Shown here: positions 37,525-49,900 of the stretch, piece after piece
How the letters are laid out: the number at the start of each line of letters is the position of its first letter
Position numbering within the stretch: the first letter of the stretch is position 1
Assembly (NCBI GenBank): GCA_905160935.1
Contig: CAJHZI010000600.1
Coordinates: 1-64,000 of the forward strand
Reading direction: 5' to 3'
Source of the DNA: Enchytraeus crypticus
Lineage: Eukaryota > Annelida > Clitellata > Enchytraeida > Enchytraeidae
DNA length: 64,000 bases
The notes under the pieces: model-generated
Database searches by the model: none
Seen by the model: only the letters and a program-made list of their open reading frames with translations
What the model was told of the DNA's origin: nothing
Translations under genes and position numbers: made by a program

Positions 37525-37998
37525 TTATATAATCAATTTAAGAATAGATATGATAAGTATATAAAGTGTTGTAGGGAAGGTGTGAAGTATTAATAGAAAA
37601 GTAATAGGCTGAGTTGTGGGGTTGCCCAGTCCTATTAAAGTGTATAAGTTTTGATAGTTAAGTAAAGTTTATATTGTTTATTAAGCTTTTTTGTATAAAA
37701 TGGTTATTGTCTCTTGCTGTAATATTTGGTATGTGTGGTTTTGAGGATGTGTAGGCCTAGGTATATTGTAATTTGACAAGTGTTAGCATATTGAGTAGTA
37801 TTTGTACCTGTTAGTGTACAGGTTAATAGTACAGGTGTGCTGGTTTCCTGTATTAGTACTGGTTATTAAGTAAAATGTGTTTAATATGTTATGCTATGCA
37901 AGATGTGTAGGTAAGTTTTTATTTTATTTTGTGTGGGTCTCAAACAAGCAGTTGTGCTTTCTGACCTAGTGTCGTTATGTTATGTTATGTTATATAAT
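37525..37998 (+). mobile_element. LINE family A 3' end, short inverted second copy
   Basis: Matches the last coding codons (FKNRYDKYIKCCRE) and the whole 3' UTR of the LINE A copy at 33.6-34.1 kb in opposite orientation, ending in CGTTATGTTATGTTATGTTAT. It is a severely 5'-truncated insertion. With the first copy it forms a large inverted repeat (about 450-bp arms, 3.4 kb apart). Confidence 0.92.
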
Positions 37999-38231
37999 AT
38001 GCTAACAATGTCATTGTAAATGCTATTAATAGATTATTGATTAATAGCTCAGGTCTACTATCATATAACCCGTTAATATAAGTTCACTTAGTAACACGAA
38101 TAACCGATAACATTTTTGTCATGTTGTAATATTCTGATTTATTAGAATTGACCCAGTCTAGATTGAGTTTAACATTCGGAGTAGAAGTAGTTTATAGATT
38201 TTATTTTAAAATTAGGTTAGATCATATACTG

Positions 38232-38355
38232 TCTGGAGCCAGTGGCGATGTCGGTAAGACACGCGACCGCGGATCAGTATGTGCGGGGTTCAAATCCTGG
38301 GCTGGCCGGACTATGACATCGCTTTCGAGTGAGGAAATTGTAGTTAGCTTTACCA
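38232..38355 (+). mobile_element. tRNA-derived SINE, family 1
   Basis: Best preserved + strand copy: GGAGCCAGTGGCGATGTCGG (A box), GGGGTTCAAATCCTGGGCT (B box), ACATCGCTTTCGAGTGAGG and TTAGCTTTACC at the 3' end. Confidence 0.92.
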
Positions 38356-38574
38356 GGTTTTATTAATAACTCAGCTTGATGAAGCACCAATCGGCAATTT
38401 AACTCTAATAACATCTTTTAGTGCCTCATCTAGTGCTAAAATATTCTTCAAAGACGAAATTGACACTAAAACTCACTTGACTCATTGTCACTACATGATT
38501 GTTCGGCCGCCTGGTTGAAGTTTGAAGCTCAGTCTCTCGCTAGTGGAGCATTCTTGCCTGCTGGTTGATAAAAA

Positions 38575-38965
38575 TAACTTCTCTCTCTCATAATGCGCTG
38601 CCCATTAGCAGACCCATGGCATATAACTCCTTCATATATTTCTATACTCTTTCTGTTGATATATTCATATCAACATAAGAATTTGTTATGAAATTACCCA
38701 GCATCCAAAGAATAGTTCTTCTTCTAACCTTTTCCCTTCCATTTACAATTCCATTACCTCATTTAGTAAACCATTGCCTTTCAGGACATGACCCGTCCAG
38801 TTCTTCTTTCTATTTCTTATGATTTCTTTCAATTATCTATTTATGTCTGCCCTTTTTAGCACTTCTTTCTTCGTAATTTTGTTAGTCAAAATGATCTTTT
38901 CTATTCCGCCATAGCCACATTTTGAATACTTCTGTTTCCTGGTAACCTTCTCTATAAAAAGTAGA
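38575..38965 (-). pseudogene. LINE family C fragment
   Basis: The reverse complement carries the LINE C tail: CAAAATGTGGCTATGGCGGAAT, then the ILTNKITKKEVLKR-type segment and AAAGAAGAACTGGACGGGTC. The 3' signature CTGCTAATGGGCAGCGCATTATGAGAGA lies at about 38,582-38,610. Confidence 0.7.
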
Positions 38966-39369
38966 TATCATAACTTACAGTATTTATAAACCACAGATCT
39001 ATTCGCATTCGTACTTCTACGGAAATTTAAGTGACAGCTCTAATTCTGAAATAAGTAATTTTCCAGAAAATCTAGATATTGTTCAACTGATCAATTTACA
39101 ATGGCGACAAAATAACTGATCAGTAATTATAAGTAATTTAGAACGTGACTTGTGTCACGCGCTGTAGTGTAATCACGATTACGAGTCACTTTATTCAACC
39201 ACATTAAAATGAGTCCTTTATGCTTCTTGTGCCATAAACATGACACTAGAGCAGAGCAAAAAGCAAGATCATAAGCTACGATATTACCATAACATTGTAA
39301 TAATTACTACATAATTATTTCTATGATGATATTTACTAGTTTATAGAATACACCAGGTTGACATCAATG

Positions 39370-39602
39370 CTTTGTTAATATTAAGCATTGATATAATAAC
39401 TATGTTGATAAAGCTAATGTTATCTTCAGTTTCCTCACTCGAAAGCGATGTCAGTGACGGGAGAGCCCAGGATTTGAACCCTGCACATACTGATCCGCGG
39501 TCGAATATCCTACCGACATGATGTCATATATGTTGCTATAAAATGTTGATAGCGTAAATATGTTTATATTAAATATTGATATCATAACTACGTCGATATT
39601 GA

Positions 39603-39651
<49 letters not shown>

Positions 39652-39895
39652 ATATATATATATATATATATTGTATATATATATGCTGATATCATAACTA
39701 TGTTTTTATGAAATGTTGATAGCATAGCAATGCTGATGATTAAACGTTGATATCATAACAATATTGATATCATAACTACTGTATATTTATTTCATAACTA
39801 TGTTGATGTTAAGTCTTGATATCATAACTATGTTGCTATTAAATGCTGATATCATAACAAAGCTGCTATATTAGTACTGATAGCATAACTATGAG
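39370..39895. repeat. Degenerate 30-35-bp tandem repeat, interrupted by a SINE and a TA microsatellite
   Basis: The unit approximates TTGATATCATAACTATGTTGATATTAAATG. About ten diverged copies run through the region. A minus-strand SINE family 1 copy sits at about 39,410-39,519 and (TA)n at 39,607-39,685. Confidence 0.8.
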
Positions 39896-39899
39896 ATTT

Positions 39900-41400
39900 G
39901 GCCCTTTTTGCTCGCCGGCTTGGATTTGTCTCAATAGTGCTCGATGTTATGCTAATATTCCACCTGTACTGGCAGAATTTGTTTGGTTTCCGGCAGATGA
40001 TTAGTACTAGTTACAAGAAATGATAATGAATGTTTTCGTCGTTTCATTACTTGTTCAATATTAAAGCTTATATTATCAGAATATTTAAATTTCAAAATTC
40101 AGATTCGAAATATATTTTATACTTTTGAATTCAAAATCTTTTCGATCAAGAGTTTTCATATTATTTTCATGTAATTCTATCTAAACCCAAAAGAAATGTA
40201 CGAGAAATCACTTTAAAATGTACCCGTTAATCACTTTATATACAGAACATATCACTATTAAAGAAAAATAACTAACCATTATAGAAAGTTACCCAAAATC
40301 GGTAGGAATATTAATAAGTTCGTACTGCAGATGGTCACATATGCATATTATTATATTTAAATTTACTACCACTAGTCTTTTAAATTTTATTTAATCCAAA
40401 AGTAGGCTACATAAATTAATAATTAAATATTCATATATTGACTCAGGCTACAACAGAGATCCTAACGCACTCAGATATCCTGATTGAGCCGTGTTTTTTT
40501 ATATTATGAACACAATAGCAGGTGAAACTTGGATGATCCTTTGATGGAAGTGGGACGCTAAAATCGTCTCTAAAATCGTCGCTAAAATGAGAAACAGACG
40601 CTAACATTGAGTTTCATAGGCTTCCATGCTTATTTGAATTAAGCTGCTTGATGTAAATCACAAACAGGTCACTAAAGAGCTCCTGCTGCTCCAATTAACT
40701 ACAAGTAGGTCACTCCTCCTTCATCGGCAGAAAATTGGCTCTTCTGCTCATAGGAGATCCGGGTTTTACGCTGTATTATGCACACTAATTATATTGTACA
40801 TATAAATGATAGTAGTATAGCCCAGATACAGAACACTATCTGCTGAATAGAGGACTAGTATATTAATAGTCTTCTTCTCGGTTGTTGTCATGCAAGATGA
40901 ATATTTTCGTTGCTATGTAAATTTTTCACCTTAGATTATGGTTATGATAGCGAAGGAACTGCTAGTGGTTTGCGAAATAATAAATAACACATCTTTGCCA
41001 TTGTGTATTTTGACTAAGTGCCATCAATTACCAGACAGAGTATTAAGTGCAATAAGTACATGTGCGATGTAAAATAGACCGAGATTAGACTGCGTGCGTC
41101 GGAACAAACAACTAAATACGAAAATGAGCAAATTGATGAAAAGTCACAACAGAAAGCAGATTTTGCTCAGGTTACGAATTGCATTAAGGTTTAGATGTGG
41201 TAGAAGTCTTCGTAATATAGTAAATCACATGGTATTTATGGTGATAAGCTATAGTACCTTTACTGCCCATATTACACACCTGAAATAACAATTTTGCACA
41301 CCCGCTTAAAAAATTACAGTTCTTTAAATGAAACGAGATTTGTAAAGAAATACCTCTTATTTTTAATCATCTAGAAATGAACTACTTTGAAAATTAACAG
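39900..41400. other. Intron stretch without recognised genes
   Basis: A dispersed repeat fragment (CTCAATAGTGCTCGATGT) lies near 39,935-39,955 and recurs at about 50,375-50,425 and 55,355-55,400. Otherwise nothing is supported. Confidence 0.4.
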
Positions 41401-41416
41401 AACAGAATAGACCTAC

Positions 41417-41476
41417 CTTCAGGCTCGAAGACTCGAATAGCGTCATATACCGGCTGCTCAATAGTATCGTTAATTT
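41417..41476 (-). CDS. Ig-receptor candidate: 60-nt cytoplasmic exon with tyrosine motif
   Basis: The acceptor TTTACGTTTTTAG leads into 2 + 57 + 1 bases and the donor GAAG|GTAGGT, so the exon is phase 1 at both ends and can be included or skipped without changing frame. It encodes INDTIEQPVYDAIRVFEPE, a short acidic segment centred on QPVYDAI, which resembles an SH2-binding or ITIM-like tyrosine motif and is close to QPVYAQS in tail exon 2. It would lie directly after the membrane helix exon. The exon is short, so the call rests on both splice sites, matching phase and motif similarity. Confidence 0.6.
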
Positions 41477-42004
41477 CTAAAAACGTAAAGATCAAAATAT
41501 CAGTAAGTTCACTAGACGAGGCTAAAAAATTAAATGCAGGCATATATTTTGTAACAACTGGTATGTTTCTACAGAAGTACGTTATAGGCTGCCTTGATTA
41601 AGTTGAGATAAATTTCACAATGAAGAGGACGTTAGAGAAATCTCAAGCAAAATATAATTATATAATAAACTGCCAAGATCCATCAGAGGCCTTAATCTGA
41701 ACTAAGTACAATGTCAAATAGCGCCTAGAAATAAATACAGCTGTATAGTGTGTACCTGCATATGATATATGTAAATAGCTAGCTATTTGAAAAATGCGAA
41801 CCGAAAAACTGGAAAGATAAGGCAGGAAAGATTGCTAGAAATTCGAAAACTTAAATTATCGTTCGCTTTGACATTCTGCAAAATACTAAGTTCAGTGTAT
41901 ATATGCGCCTATGTATATGATCAGCTTTCAAGCCTACCGAAGACTTTGACTAGTATGTTATCACAAAACGAAATTGCACCCAAACTTTAGAAAGCCATTT
42001 CATG

Positions 42005-42065
42005 TGCGTGACGTCCCTGACATCAGCCCTGGATGAGGAAAAGGACGTTAAACCTTTATTATTAT
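42005..42065 (+). repeat. Dispersed repeat 3' end (GACGTCCCTGACATCAGCC type)
   Basis: GTGACGTCCCTGACATCAGC, then GGACGTTAAACCTTTATT. The same motif is at 16,190-16,235, 45,810-45,868 (minus) and 50,998-51,050. It looks like the conserved 3' part of a further SINE family. Confidence 0.65.
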
Positions 42066-42104
42066 TAATATTAATATTTAGAATAATATTATTATTATTG
42101 TTAT

Positions 42105-42335
42105 TATTATTTTTTTTAATTTACCCCGATGTAAAGAACCTGGGGTTTGATAAAAACGATTCAAGCAATACGTGCTGAATCGCCGCCCGGCTACTCGAGG
42201 TCATTATTATTATTATTATTTATTTATTTATTATTATTATTTTTACCCCGGTGTAAAGAACTTGGGGTTTGATAAAAACGATTCAAGCAATACTTGCTGA
42301 ATCGCCGCCCGGCTGCTCGAGGTCATCAATCGGCT
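42105..42335. repeat. Two copies of a 90-bp repeat separated by (ATT)n
   Basis: TACCCCGATGTAAAGAACCT... through GAATCGCCGCCCGGCTACTC at 42,122-42,203 is repeated with few changes at 42,243-42,325. ATT/TTA simple repeats flank both copies. Confidence 0.88.
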
Positions 42336-42455
42336 TATTAATATTAATATTATTATTATTATTATTTTAAATGCCCTGGGCTGTAAAGGGCACTGGGCTA
42401 AAAAAGTAAGATAAAAGAGACTTTATTTAATTAAAAGTTTTTTTTAAAAAAGCGA

Positions 42456-42786
42456 TTAAAATAATTCCTCTGCACTCTGGGAAGCCGCTTTAGCTAAAGT
42501 GCCACTGAAGCAGACTGCATTGAATCGCTGGAGAGCAATAGACAGTCGCTGCCACAGAAAAGATTTTTCGCTCTTATCACCAGTAATGGCGCTGGTCCTC
42601 CTGCCTATTTCGTCAATAAAGTCTGATGCGAGAGAGTTGATGGGCCCCAGGGTCTCAAAGGCAATAGGCATAAGATATAGTTGCCAGAGATTTCGGCATA
42701 CTTCAGAGTTTTCCTATTAGCCGCGGCCTCTGCTGCAGCACCAGCAGCAGCGCAAGAAAGGCCGAGATTGCTTACTGAGAAAGTGA

Positions 42787-42787
<1 letters not shown>
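42456..42787 (-). pseudogene. Retroelement ORF C-terminal fragment
   Basis: The minus strand encodes PIAFETLGPINSLASDFIDE, IGRRTSAITGDK and RLSIALQRFNAVCFSGTL, preceded in another frame by AAAEAAANRKTLKYAEI. I recognise this as the C-terminal segment that follows the reverse transcriptase in a retroelement family common in marine invertebrate genomes. There is one frame change near 42,670. An (ATT)n array (42,788-42,837) adjoins it. Confidence 0.6.
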
Positions 42788-42839
<52 letters not shown>

Positions 42840-42999
42840 AAGGTTACTGAGATAATTTTCCAACTCCCATTTCCGATCCTGTTTAAATGCACCTTGAGAC
42901 GCTGTCAAGGTTTATTTCTACTCTATAGTAGAAACAACGATACAATAGTCAGTAGGTTCTGATCTACAGCCGCACTTAATCTGTGTAACCCACTTTTAT

Positions 43000-43770
43000 A
43001 TTTCCAAAAATAGTCATTTTTAAATCTTTAACTTTAGTCAACTGTGGTCAATCTTCGATTCCACTAATAAAACTTAGGAGGATTGTGGTGTCATACATGT
43101 AACTTGTACATCTATTGTCCATCGTAGAGTGGATGTATCACAGCTGAACGGTATTCGATTAAAAACATTTAAAGTTATTTTGCGACGTCAGAGTTAGCTT
43201 CTGCCATATCATATAATACAAATACTTCAAATACCGATACTTCAAGTTTGTTATTTCGGAATCTTATTGAAGGAGGATATGACTCATTCCAGAGAACCAA
43301 GAAAGTCTAGAATGAAAATCTAAATAGTTCAGTGTGTAAGTGCTTGATGTAATGTCACTAAATCTACATGGGTGTTCCTGAGCTAATAGTATCATGGATA
43401 ATTGACTAAACTGCCTAATGGTTTAACACGTGGTACTAAAAGTGAGAGATATCATCACAAAAGAGCGCTACAAAGTGTCTAAGATATATTGTAATGGGTC
43501 TTTAAACTAAACTTCATACTAATGGATTGAAGACCATTTTTGAATTTATCTTACAGGCTCTCTTCTTCGAATTTTGATCGGCCTCAAAATCCAACCATTA
43601 GGAGCAGAATTTCGGAGTGTGAAGTGAATCATAGTCCAAAACTAGTGATGTACATAATCAACACTGATCAGAGATATGATGATGCTAACAAAATACTAAT
43701 TATATACTAACAATGTATAACTATACTATATTGCACATAATTATACTATAATTATACAATAATAAAAACT
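43000..43770. other. Intron stretch, little recognised
   Basis: Only a body fragment of SINE family 2 (GGTTTAACACGTGG) near 43,420. No coding exon supported. Confidence 0.4.
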
Positions 43771-43772
43771 AA

Positions 43773-43902
43773 GGTAAAGCTAAGGTTAATGTCAGTTTCC
43801 TCACTTGAAAGCGATGTCAGTGACGGGAGAGCCCAGGATCCGAACCCCGCACCATCTGATCCACGGTCGAGTATCATACCGACTTACCCACTGGCTCTAG
43901 CC
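43773..43902 (-). mobile_element. tRNA-derived SINE, family 1
   Basis: Full-length looking: GGTAAAGCTAAGGTTAATGT at the left, CTTGAAAGCGATGTCAGTGA, the B box region CCCAGGATCCGAACCCC (one change from consensus) and CCACTGGCTCTAGCC at the right. Confidence 0.9.
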
Positions 43903-45599
43903 AGTAAATATAATTATACACAATATGGAGCTTACTACACTTTAGTTCCATCAAGATTTTATACGTTTTGATTGCTAAGCCTCCCCCCAATCTTTTATAC
44001 TATTTATCATTAAAGCTGTAGATTTTTGAGACACTAAAGTATAAAACGATCCATATTTTGTATAATTATTTTTCTTATTGTATACTTTTTATAGTAATAG
44101 TATAGTTTTGTGTCTCTATCTCTTAGTGCGCAGCCTACTGGCAGGTCCATGGTATATAGCGCCTCCGCTCATATCTATCTTCCGTTTTCCTCTTTATCTC
44201 TACATAGGAGTGGATTTTAAATCATCCAAAACATTCTTTTTGATAAACCATTACTCTTTGAGGATTCTGCTAATAATTAGGACTAAGTATAGTATAATTT
44301 ATCAATTATATATAATTGCTTTTTCTCATATGTCTGGGCAATCTTGCTTGTACACAAAACTAGTCCAAAACATGAAGTGAATAGAACAGCCTATTGTCTC
44401 CTCTCAGACCAGCTGTTTATAGACTTCATCAAATGCAAAAAATTGAAAGTGAAGAAATAACTATCATTAATATTTATACTGTGTGAACTGCAAAATTTAA
44501 ATTTTCCAGTAAATTAATGTTAAAAATTCGGCCCTATTTTCAATTTGTGAATAAACGTGTTAAACTAATCTTAGAGTTTCTCCTCTACTCATTTCTACAC
44601 ATGGTGAAATTATGCACATTGGAAAAAATTTCGAAATTTTACGAGGAAGTTTTTTAGTGTACTTGTATGTATGTGAGGATGTGTGTGCGCGTGTGTATGT
44701 GTGTGTGCATGTGTGTGTGTTTTTTTTTGCATTTTACTACTTACTTGAAAACCGAAATAAGAAAGACTTTATTTGACTGTTCCTTTTGCATCTTCTTTCT
44801 ACTTCAGAATGAGAACATCTTGATGCAGCCAAATCCAACCTTCTTGCAATAGTAGCTAAACATCAATAACAAAATATAATATAATGCTGATATAAATTTA
44901 TATCAGCGTTATTAGAGAAATTTAAGAAAATCCAAGAAATTGCATAGAATTGGGCCAGGCGAAGGGTTTTACTGTTTTAGCCTACAAAATATTTTTAAAC
45001 CACCGAAAGAGAATAGTTTTACGTTTACAATGAATTGATATAAAATCAGTGACGGATAATAGAATAGATTTGACAGCAAATAAACGTTAAAGTGTTCAAG
45101 TTTCTCGTTCATGGATGAAGTCAGGTAAATGATATATTAATAAAGATATTAATAAGTTTACAATTATAATGCTAAGAGCTTAGCATTTGACTGAAAACAG
45201 GTATAAAATTTTAAAAAATAGGGCACACATTATAATTTATTGAGCAGGTCTATATAGAATTATCGTAACCGTTTGCTAGCGTTTTTTGACAACGTCTTTA
45301 ATTTGTCTTTTTTGTTGTATCTCTCTCTCTTAGTACACTGCCTATTGGCAGGTCTATGGTAAGAGCTTGCGACCTTCATTATCATTTCGAGCGTCCTAAC
45401 ACCTATGACTGTGCCAGTTTCTGCACCTCTGAAGTCAAGTTTCGTAATGCAATTCTTACAGAAACTTCTTAAAATATCTTAGCAATGTGCATGTTTGCTC
45501 GCAAAATGCTGAACATTAAGTTTGAAAGATCACTCAATCATCTATTAATGATATGTATTGCAGAAAAGCAGATATTTGTCCAATTCTGCTTTGAAAACT

Positions 45600-45780
45600 A
45601 TTTAAAACCAAAAAAGAGGAAAAAAGCTAAAGTTTTGTGGAACGACTCATTAACCCAGGCTAAGGGAAACTCCATCAAACAATTTGAGATCTGGAAGAGG
45701 GCTGGTCGGTCTACTGAGAGCTTATCTTATATAAGATGCGAAGTGCCAAGTGCATAGAAGTTGCAAGAATGATGTTAAAC
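45600..45780 (+). pseudogene. LINE linker fragment
   Basis: Reads AKVLWNDSLTQAKGNSIKQF then EIWKRAGRSTES, the style of the segment between endonuclease and reverse transcriptase in non-LTR elements. It is flanked on the left by a LINE C 3' fragment. Confidence 0.5.
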
Positions 45781-46465
45781 CTGTCAAATAAACAAATAAA
45801 TAATAAATAATAAATGTTTAATGTCCGTGTCCTCATCCAGGGATGATGTCAGGGGCGTCCCCAACAGCACACATCACTACAGATCAATTCACCCAGACCA
45901 ATCTGCGAAAGAAATGTGCTGAGGAGAAGTAAGGTCCTAAACGAAAGTCAGTCCGGTGATCAAAAAATGGTCAAGGTAGATTGATTATGTCTATGGTGGG
46001 AAAAGGTAAGTATTAAGCTTGCTAGAGAATGTTGAAAGAGAAAAACAAGAGCGAAGATTAGCAGGTAAAGAGTAACAGATTGTGGGTGCTGCATAAGAAA
46101 ATGAACGTCTGCCCAATGACGTGAGAATATTTGGAACTGAAAGAAGATTGGCATCGGTGGAGCGAAGTGCACGTGAGGGACGATAGGGAAGAAGAATTTC
46201 AGATAAGTAAGAAGGCTTGCCAAATCGCAGAGTTTTGAAAGTTATTCAATATTTTATGCGTTGATTAACAGGGAGCCAGTGAAGACTGCGAAGTAGAGAA
46301 AGAGAGCAAAATTGAAGTCGAGAGGACTTACAAACAACACGTGAAAAATATAATTCATATAAATTGTTATCTGATAAATTACAATAAAATCTCCTGAGTA
46401 CCAATAGCAACTAGTTCTGGAGATGTTGGAATGGCTACTTTAAGAGTAATATTCATAATATATTT

Positions 46466-46592
46466 GGCTGGAGTCAGTGGCGACGTTAGTAAGATATTCG
46501 ACCGCGGATCAGTATGTGGGAGGTTCAAATCCTGGATTCGCCCGTCACTGACATCGCTTTCGAGTGAGGAAACGGACTTTAACATGAGCTTT
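46466..46592 (+). mobile_element. tRNA-derived SINE, family 1
   Basis: GGCTGGAGTCAGTGGCGACG, GAGGTTCAAATCCTGGATTC (B box) and GACATCGCTTTCGAGTGAGG. Confidence 0.9.
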
Positions 46593-46859
46593 TTAAGCTT
46601 TAATTTAGTTTTTTTCATAATAAGTGAACAAACATGGCCCATGTACAGGATGACAGGGCAATTGCTAATCTTAATATTATTGCAAATAATGTTTAAAAAA
46701 TGCTTGTTATGCTTGATAATCACTGTGTTATTGGTGTTTTATCTGTGTGTACTGTGTAAAGACTAATTTGTCTGGCCCTTAACAAAGCAGCGGACTACGG
46801 TGGTTTAACTGCTGAACATATAATTTAAACACATGAATTAACTGTTACAATCGTTCGTA

Positions 46860-48205
46860 TAGGCTACTATTTAATATAATGCTTCGCTATGGCTTAGTTC
46901 CTGATTCATATAGATTAGTAAGAACCACTCCTATACCAAAGTTTAAAGGATACAAAAAGAATATCTCAGCAGATGATTACAGGGGTATCACTATTTGTCC
47001 TATTATTTCGAACATTTTTAAACATTAAATAAACTGTTTATTAAAATATCGACTTCTAATAGGCAATTCGGTTTTAAAAAGCGGGTTGCCGAGTCAATGC
47101 GTTACATATCTTTCGAAAAGCCTTAAAATATTTCAATGGTATGAATAATACTGTTAGCGTTGATGTCATTGATTTACGCTAAGCGTTAGCTTTATGCATG
47201 CTGATGATATTTTTTACTTAGCATTACTCTAACTGATCTGCAGAATTTATTTAGCATTTGTGACAATACAGTATATTCACTGAATTAGATTTGCCTATTA
47301 ATGTAACGAAATCTCATTATATGCGAATAGATTCAAGACTCAGTGTTCCATGCAAACCTTTGTATATCAGGAATAATCGTATTCACTGGGTAGATAATAT
47401 AAATTTTATACGCGTTAATAAGTTCAAAAAATTGCAGAGGATATTATATATCGCGATCAATTGTATATTTGGTGGATAGGGAAGCTTCTGTAGATGTTCT
47501 ACTTATATTAATACGTTGTCAAGCTGTTCCAGTATTGTTATATGATATTGTTGCAATGAGTGTCACTTAAACTGAATTTAGCGAGTTTTGCACAGCTTAT
47601 AGTAATATTTTTCGAAAATATTTAGTACCTATGATAGTTACTCTATTCTATACTCTATACTCTATTCTATTGTTGCAATGAGTGTCACTTAAACTGAATT
47701 TTAGCGAGTTTTGCACAACTTATAGTAATATTTTTCGAAAATATTTAGTACCTATGATAGGTACTCTATTCTATACTCTCAATGGTTTTTCGACTTTTGG
47801 CCATGATATTTATTGTATGACTATTATAGATTTAACTCTTTACATAGCTTAATAACTTCGGATAACTTAGATTGTAATTCAGAAGTAAATAATCAAAGCT
47901 ATAGGGATTATATATTTACTAGATTATTTATTGGAAATATGTATGATATTCATGATCATGACTCAATAGAAAAAATTAAGTATAAATTTCGGAGCTACTT
48001 CGAAGTTTTATGACCTTAATTGTTAAGTTATTTTGATAACTAGTGTATGAATACCCGAAACTTTTCGTCAAATCCTTATTTTATTTTGTTTTATCCCATT
48101 TCATTTCATTTATGAGCATTTAATAGTTTCATAGTTAATAGTTTGTCTTAAACAAGCATATAATTGCTTCCTAACTCTGTAATGTTATGTTATAGTATGC
48201 ACTGT
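46860..48205 (+). pseudogene. LINE family B copy, decayed
   Basis: Translates in pieces: YGLVPDSYRLVRTTPIPKF then NISADDYRGITICPIIS (about 46,880-47,025), INVTKSHYMRIDSRLSVPCK (47,291-47,479) and a C-terminal piece (47,813-48,013, SYRDYIFTRLFIGNMYD). It ends with TAATGTTATGTTATAG near 48,195. An internal 123-bp tandem duplication at 47,549-47,790 shows later rearrangement. Confidence 0.8.
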
Positions 48206-48259
48206 GTTTGTTCGTCTGTCTTTTGTATTGATGTGTACTACCATATACATGTAGTTTGG

Positions 48260-49107
48260 TGAATAAAGATCATACTGCATATATTACATCATAGAGTAGG
48301 CCTTTGTGTATTACGTATTTGTGTGTGTATATGTGTGTGTGTACAACTATCAGGAACAGAATAGACACCAGGTCCTTATCTGCCCATTATAATAGTAATC
48401 GCAATCGGTGGTGTGTATGAGCGCCAAGAAATTTTTCATTGCTTGCTATATTTATGGCTCTGTCTGCGGAAATAAGTAAACGGGTATGATATAATTTAGT
48501 AGATTAACATTGGTCATAATTATACTCAGATAGTCATAAATTCTATTATAGATAGATAGTCATAATTATACCCCGATAGTGATACACAGTGTTCATTATA
48601 TTAGCATTATACTCAATGAATAGTGTCATGCTAGATATCGCACAGCAGCTGCAGTTTTAAATAGATGTTCGAACTTACATGTAGGCCTATTTGTCCTACT
48701 GATTCTCAATAGCCTCATGGATTAGAAAATTGCTTCTTGATTTATTTCATATTAGTTGTGTCAATGAAATCGTGCGTAGAGGAGACAATATATCTCAGAC
48801 TTAACAATAAAATTCCAAAATTTTAAATCTCAGACCGTTACTGATTATGCTCATGTAATTTTCCCAATTTATTATGAATAGAGTTTCGTATACAAAGATT
48901 CACTTCTGAAATCTACAATTGCTAAGAAATTCTCAAAGTGTCCAGTTAACGAAAGGTAGTAATTGACCTTATTCCCTGACGGCATTTGTTCCGGTGTTTA
49001 TAGACTGTTTGACACTCTGTGTTCATGGGAATTATTTTATATTTTATTTCATTTAAATGTTTATTTCTGTTTGCATTTGTCAGTGATTTGGTGTTGATGC
49101 TGAAATA

Positions 49108-49110
<3 letters not shown>
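48260..49110. other. Intron stretch, nothing recognised
   Basis: Short GT-rich tract near 48,320-48,340 and imperfect ATAGATAGTCATAATTATAC repeats near 48,510-48,580. A TA microsatellite follows at 49,112-49,160. Confidence 0.4.
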
Positions 49111-49162
<52 letters not shown>

Positions 49163-49749
49163 TATTGCGTGTTTTTATGCTAAAGCTATATAGCTCAGTT
49201 CAAATAATAATGGCCTCCAACTACAAAATACAAATATCAACAAGACAGTCTCGCCGTATTGTATCCGAACTGTATCCGAACCATTGTGAGTCTAGGATGG
49301 ACCAGCCACGGGCTGAGCAACTGAAATGGTAATGACAACCATATACGTGTACGTGTAGGCCTAATAAGTACTATTTATCGCTCAAAAGGGGCAGTAATTA
49401 AAACTTTGATTGTGGTCGACCTGTCGTCTAAACGAACTCTTCAGCGAACACGTATTAGCGTAATTACAAAATATATGAGATTTCTTGATTAATTAAGAAA
49501 AAGTTAAAAGAGACATTGATATGGACATGAATTTAAATTCAGATAGTTTTGAATGAATTATTTTGGCCGCTAAAGAGGAGCCTCGTAGTTAACCACTGTG
49601 AGTCTGTAGTCTGATCTCTGCTTCGCTCGTTAAATCTTCACATTAAAAGCCGTGACTCATTACAACGCAAAATTTCATTTCAATCTTAAATTTCTTAATA
49701 TTAAATTTTTTTCGAGAAATCATGCTTATTGCTAAGATGTTTTAAGAAC

Positions 49750-49900
49750 TTTTTGTATGAATTGATCCCCGAGACTTGACTGCATGGATGCAGAAACTGG
49801 CACAGTCATAGATGTTACGGAAGCTCGAAAGGATAATGAGGTCGCAATGTACCATGGACCTGCGAGTAGGCAGGGCACTAAGGGAGAGAATGTTTGGAGA
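49750..49900 (+). repeat. LINE family C related fragment
   Basis: CTGCATGGATGCAGAAACTG ... GCACTAAGGGAGAGAATG matches, in reverse complement, the fragment at 45,318-45,470, and ends with the LINE C 3' signature. Confidence 0.65.
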
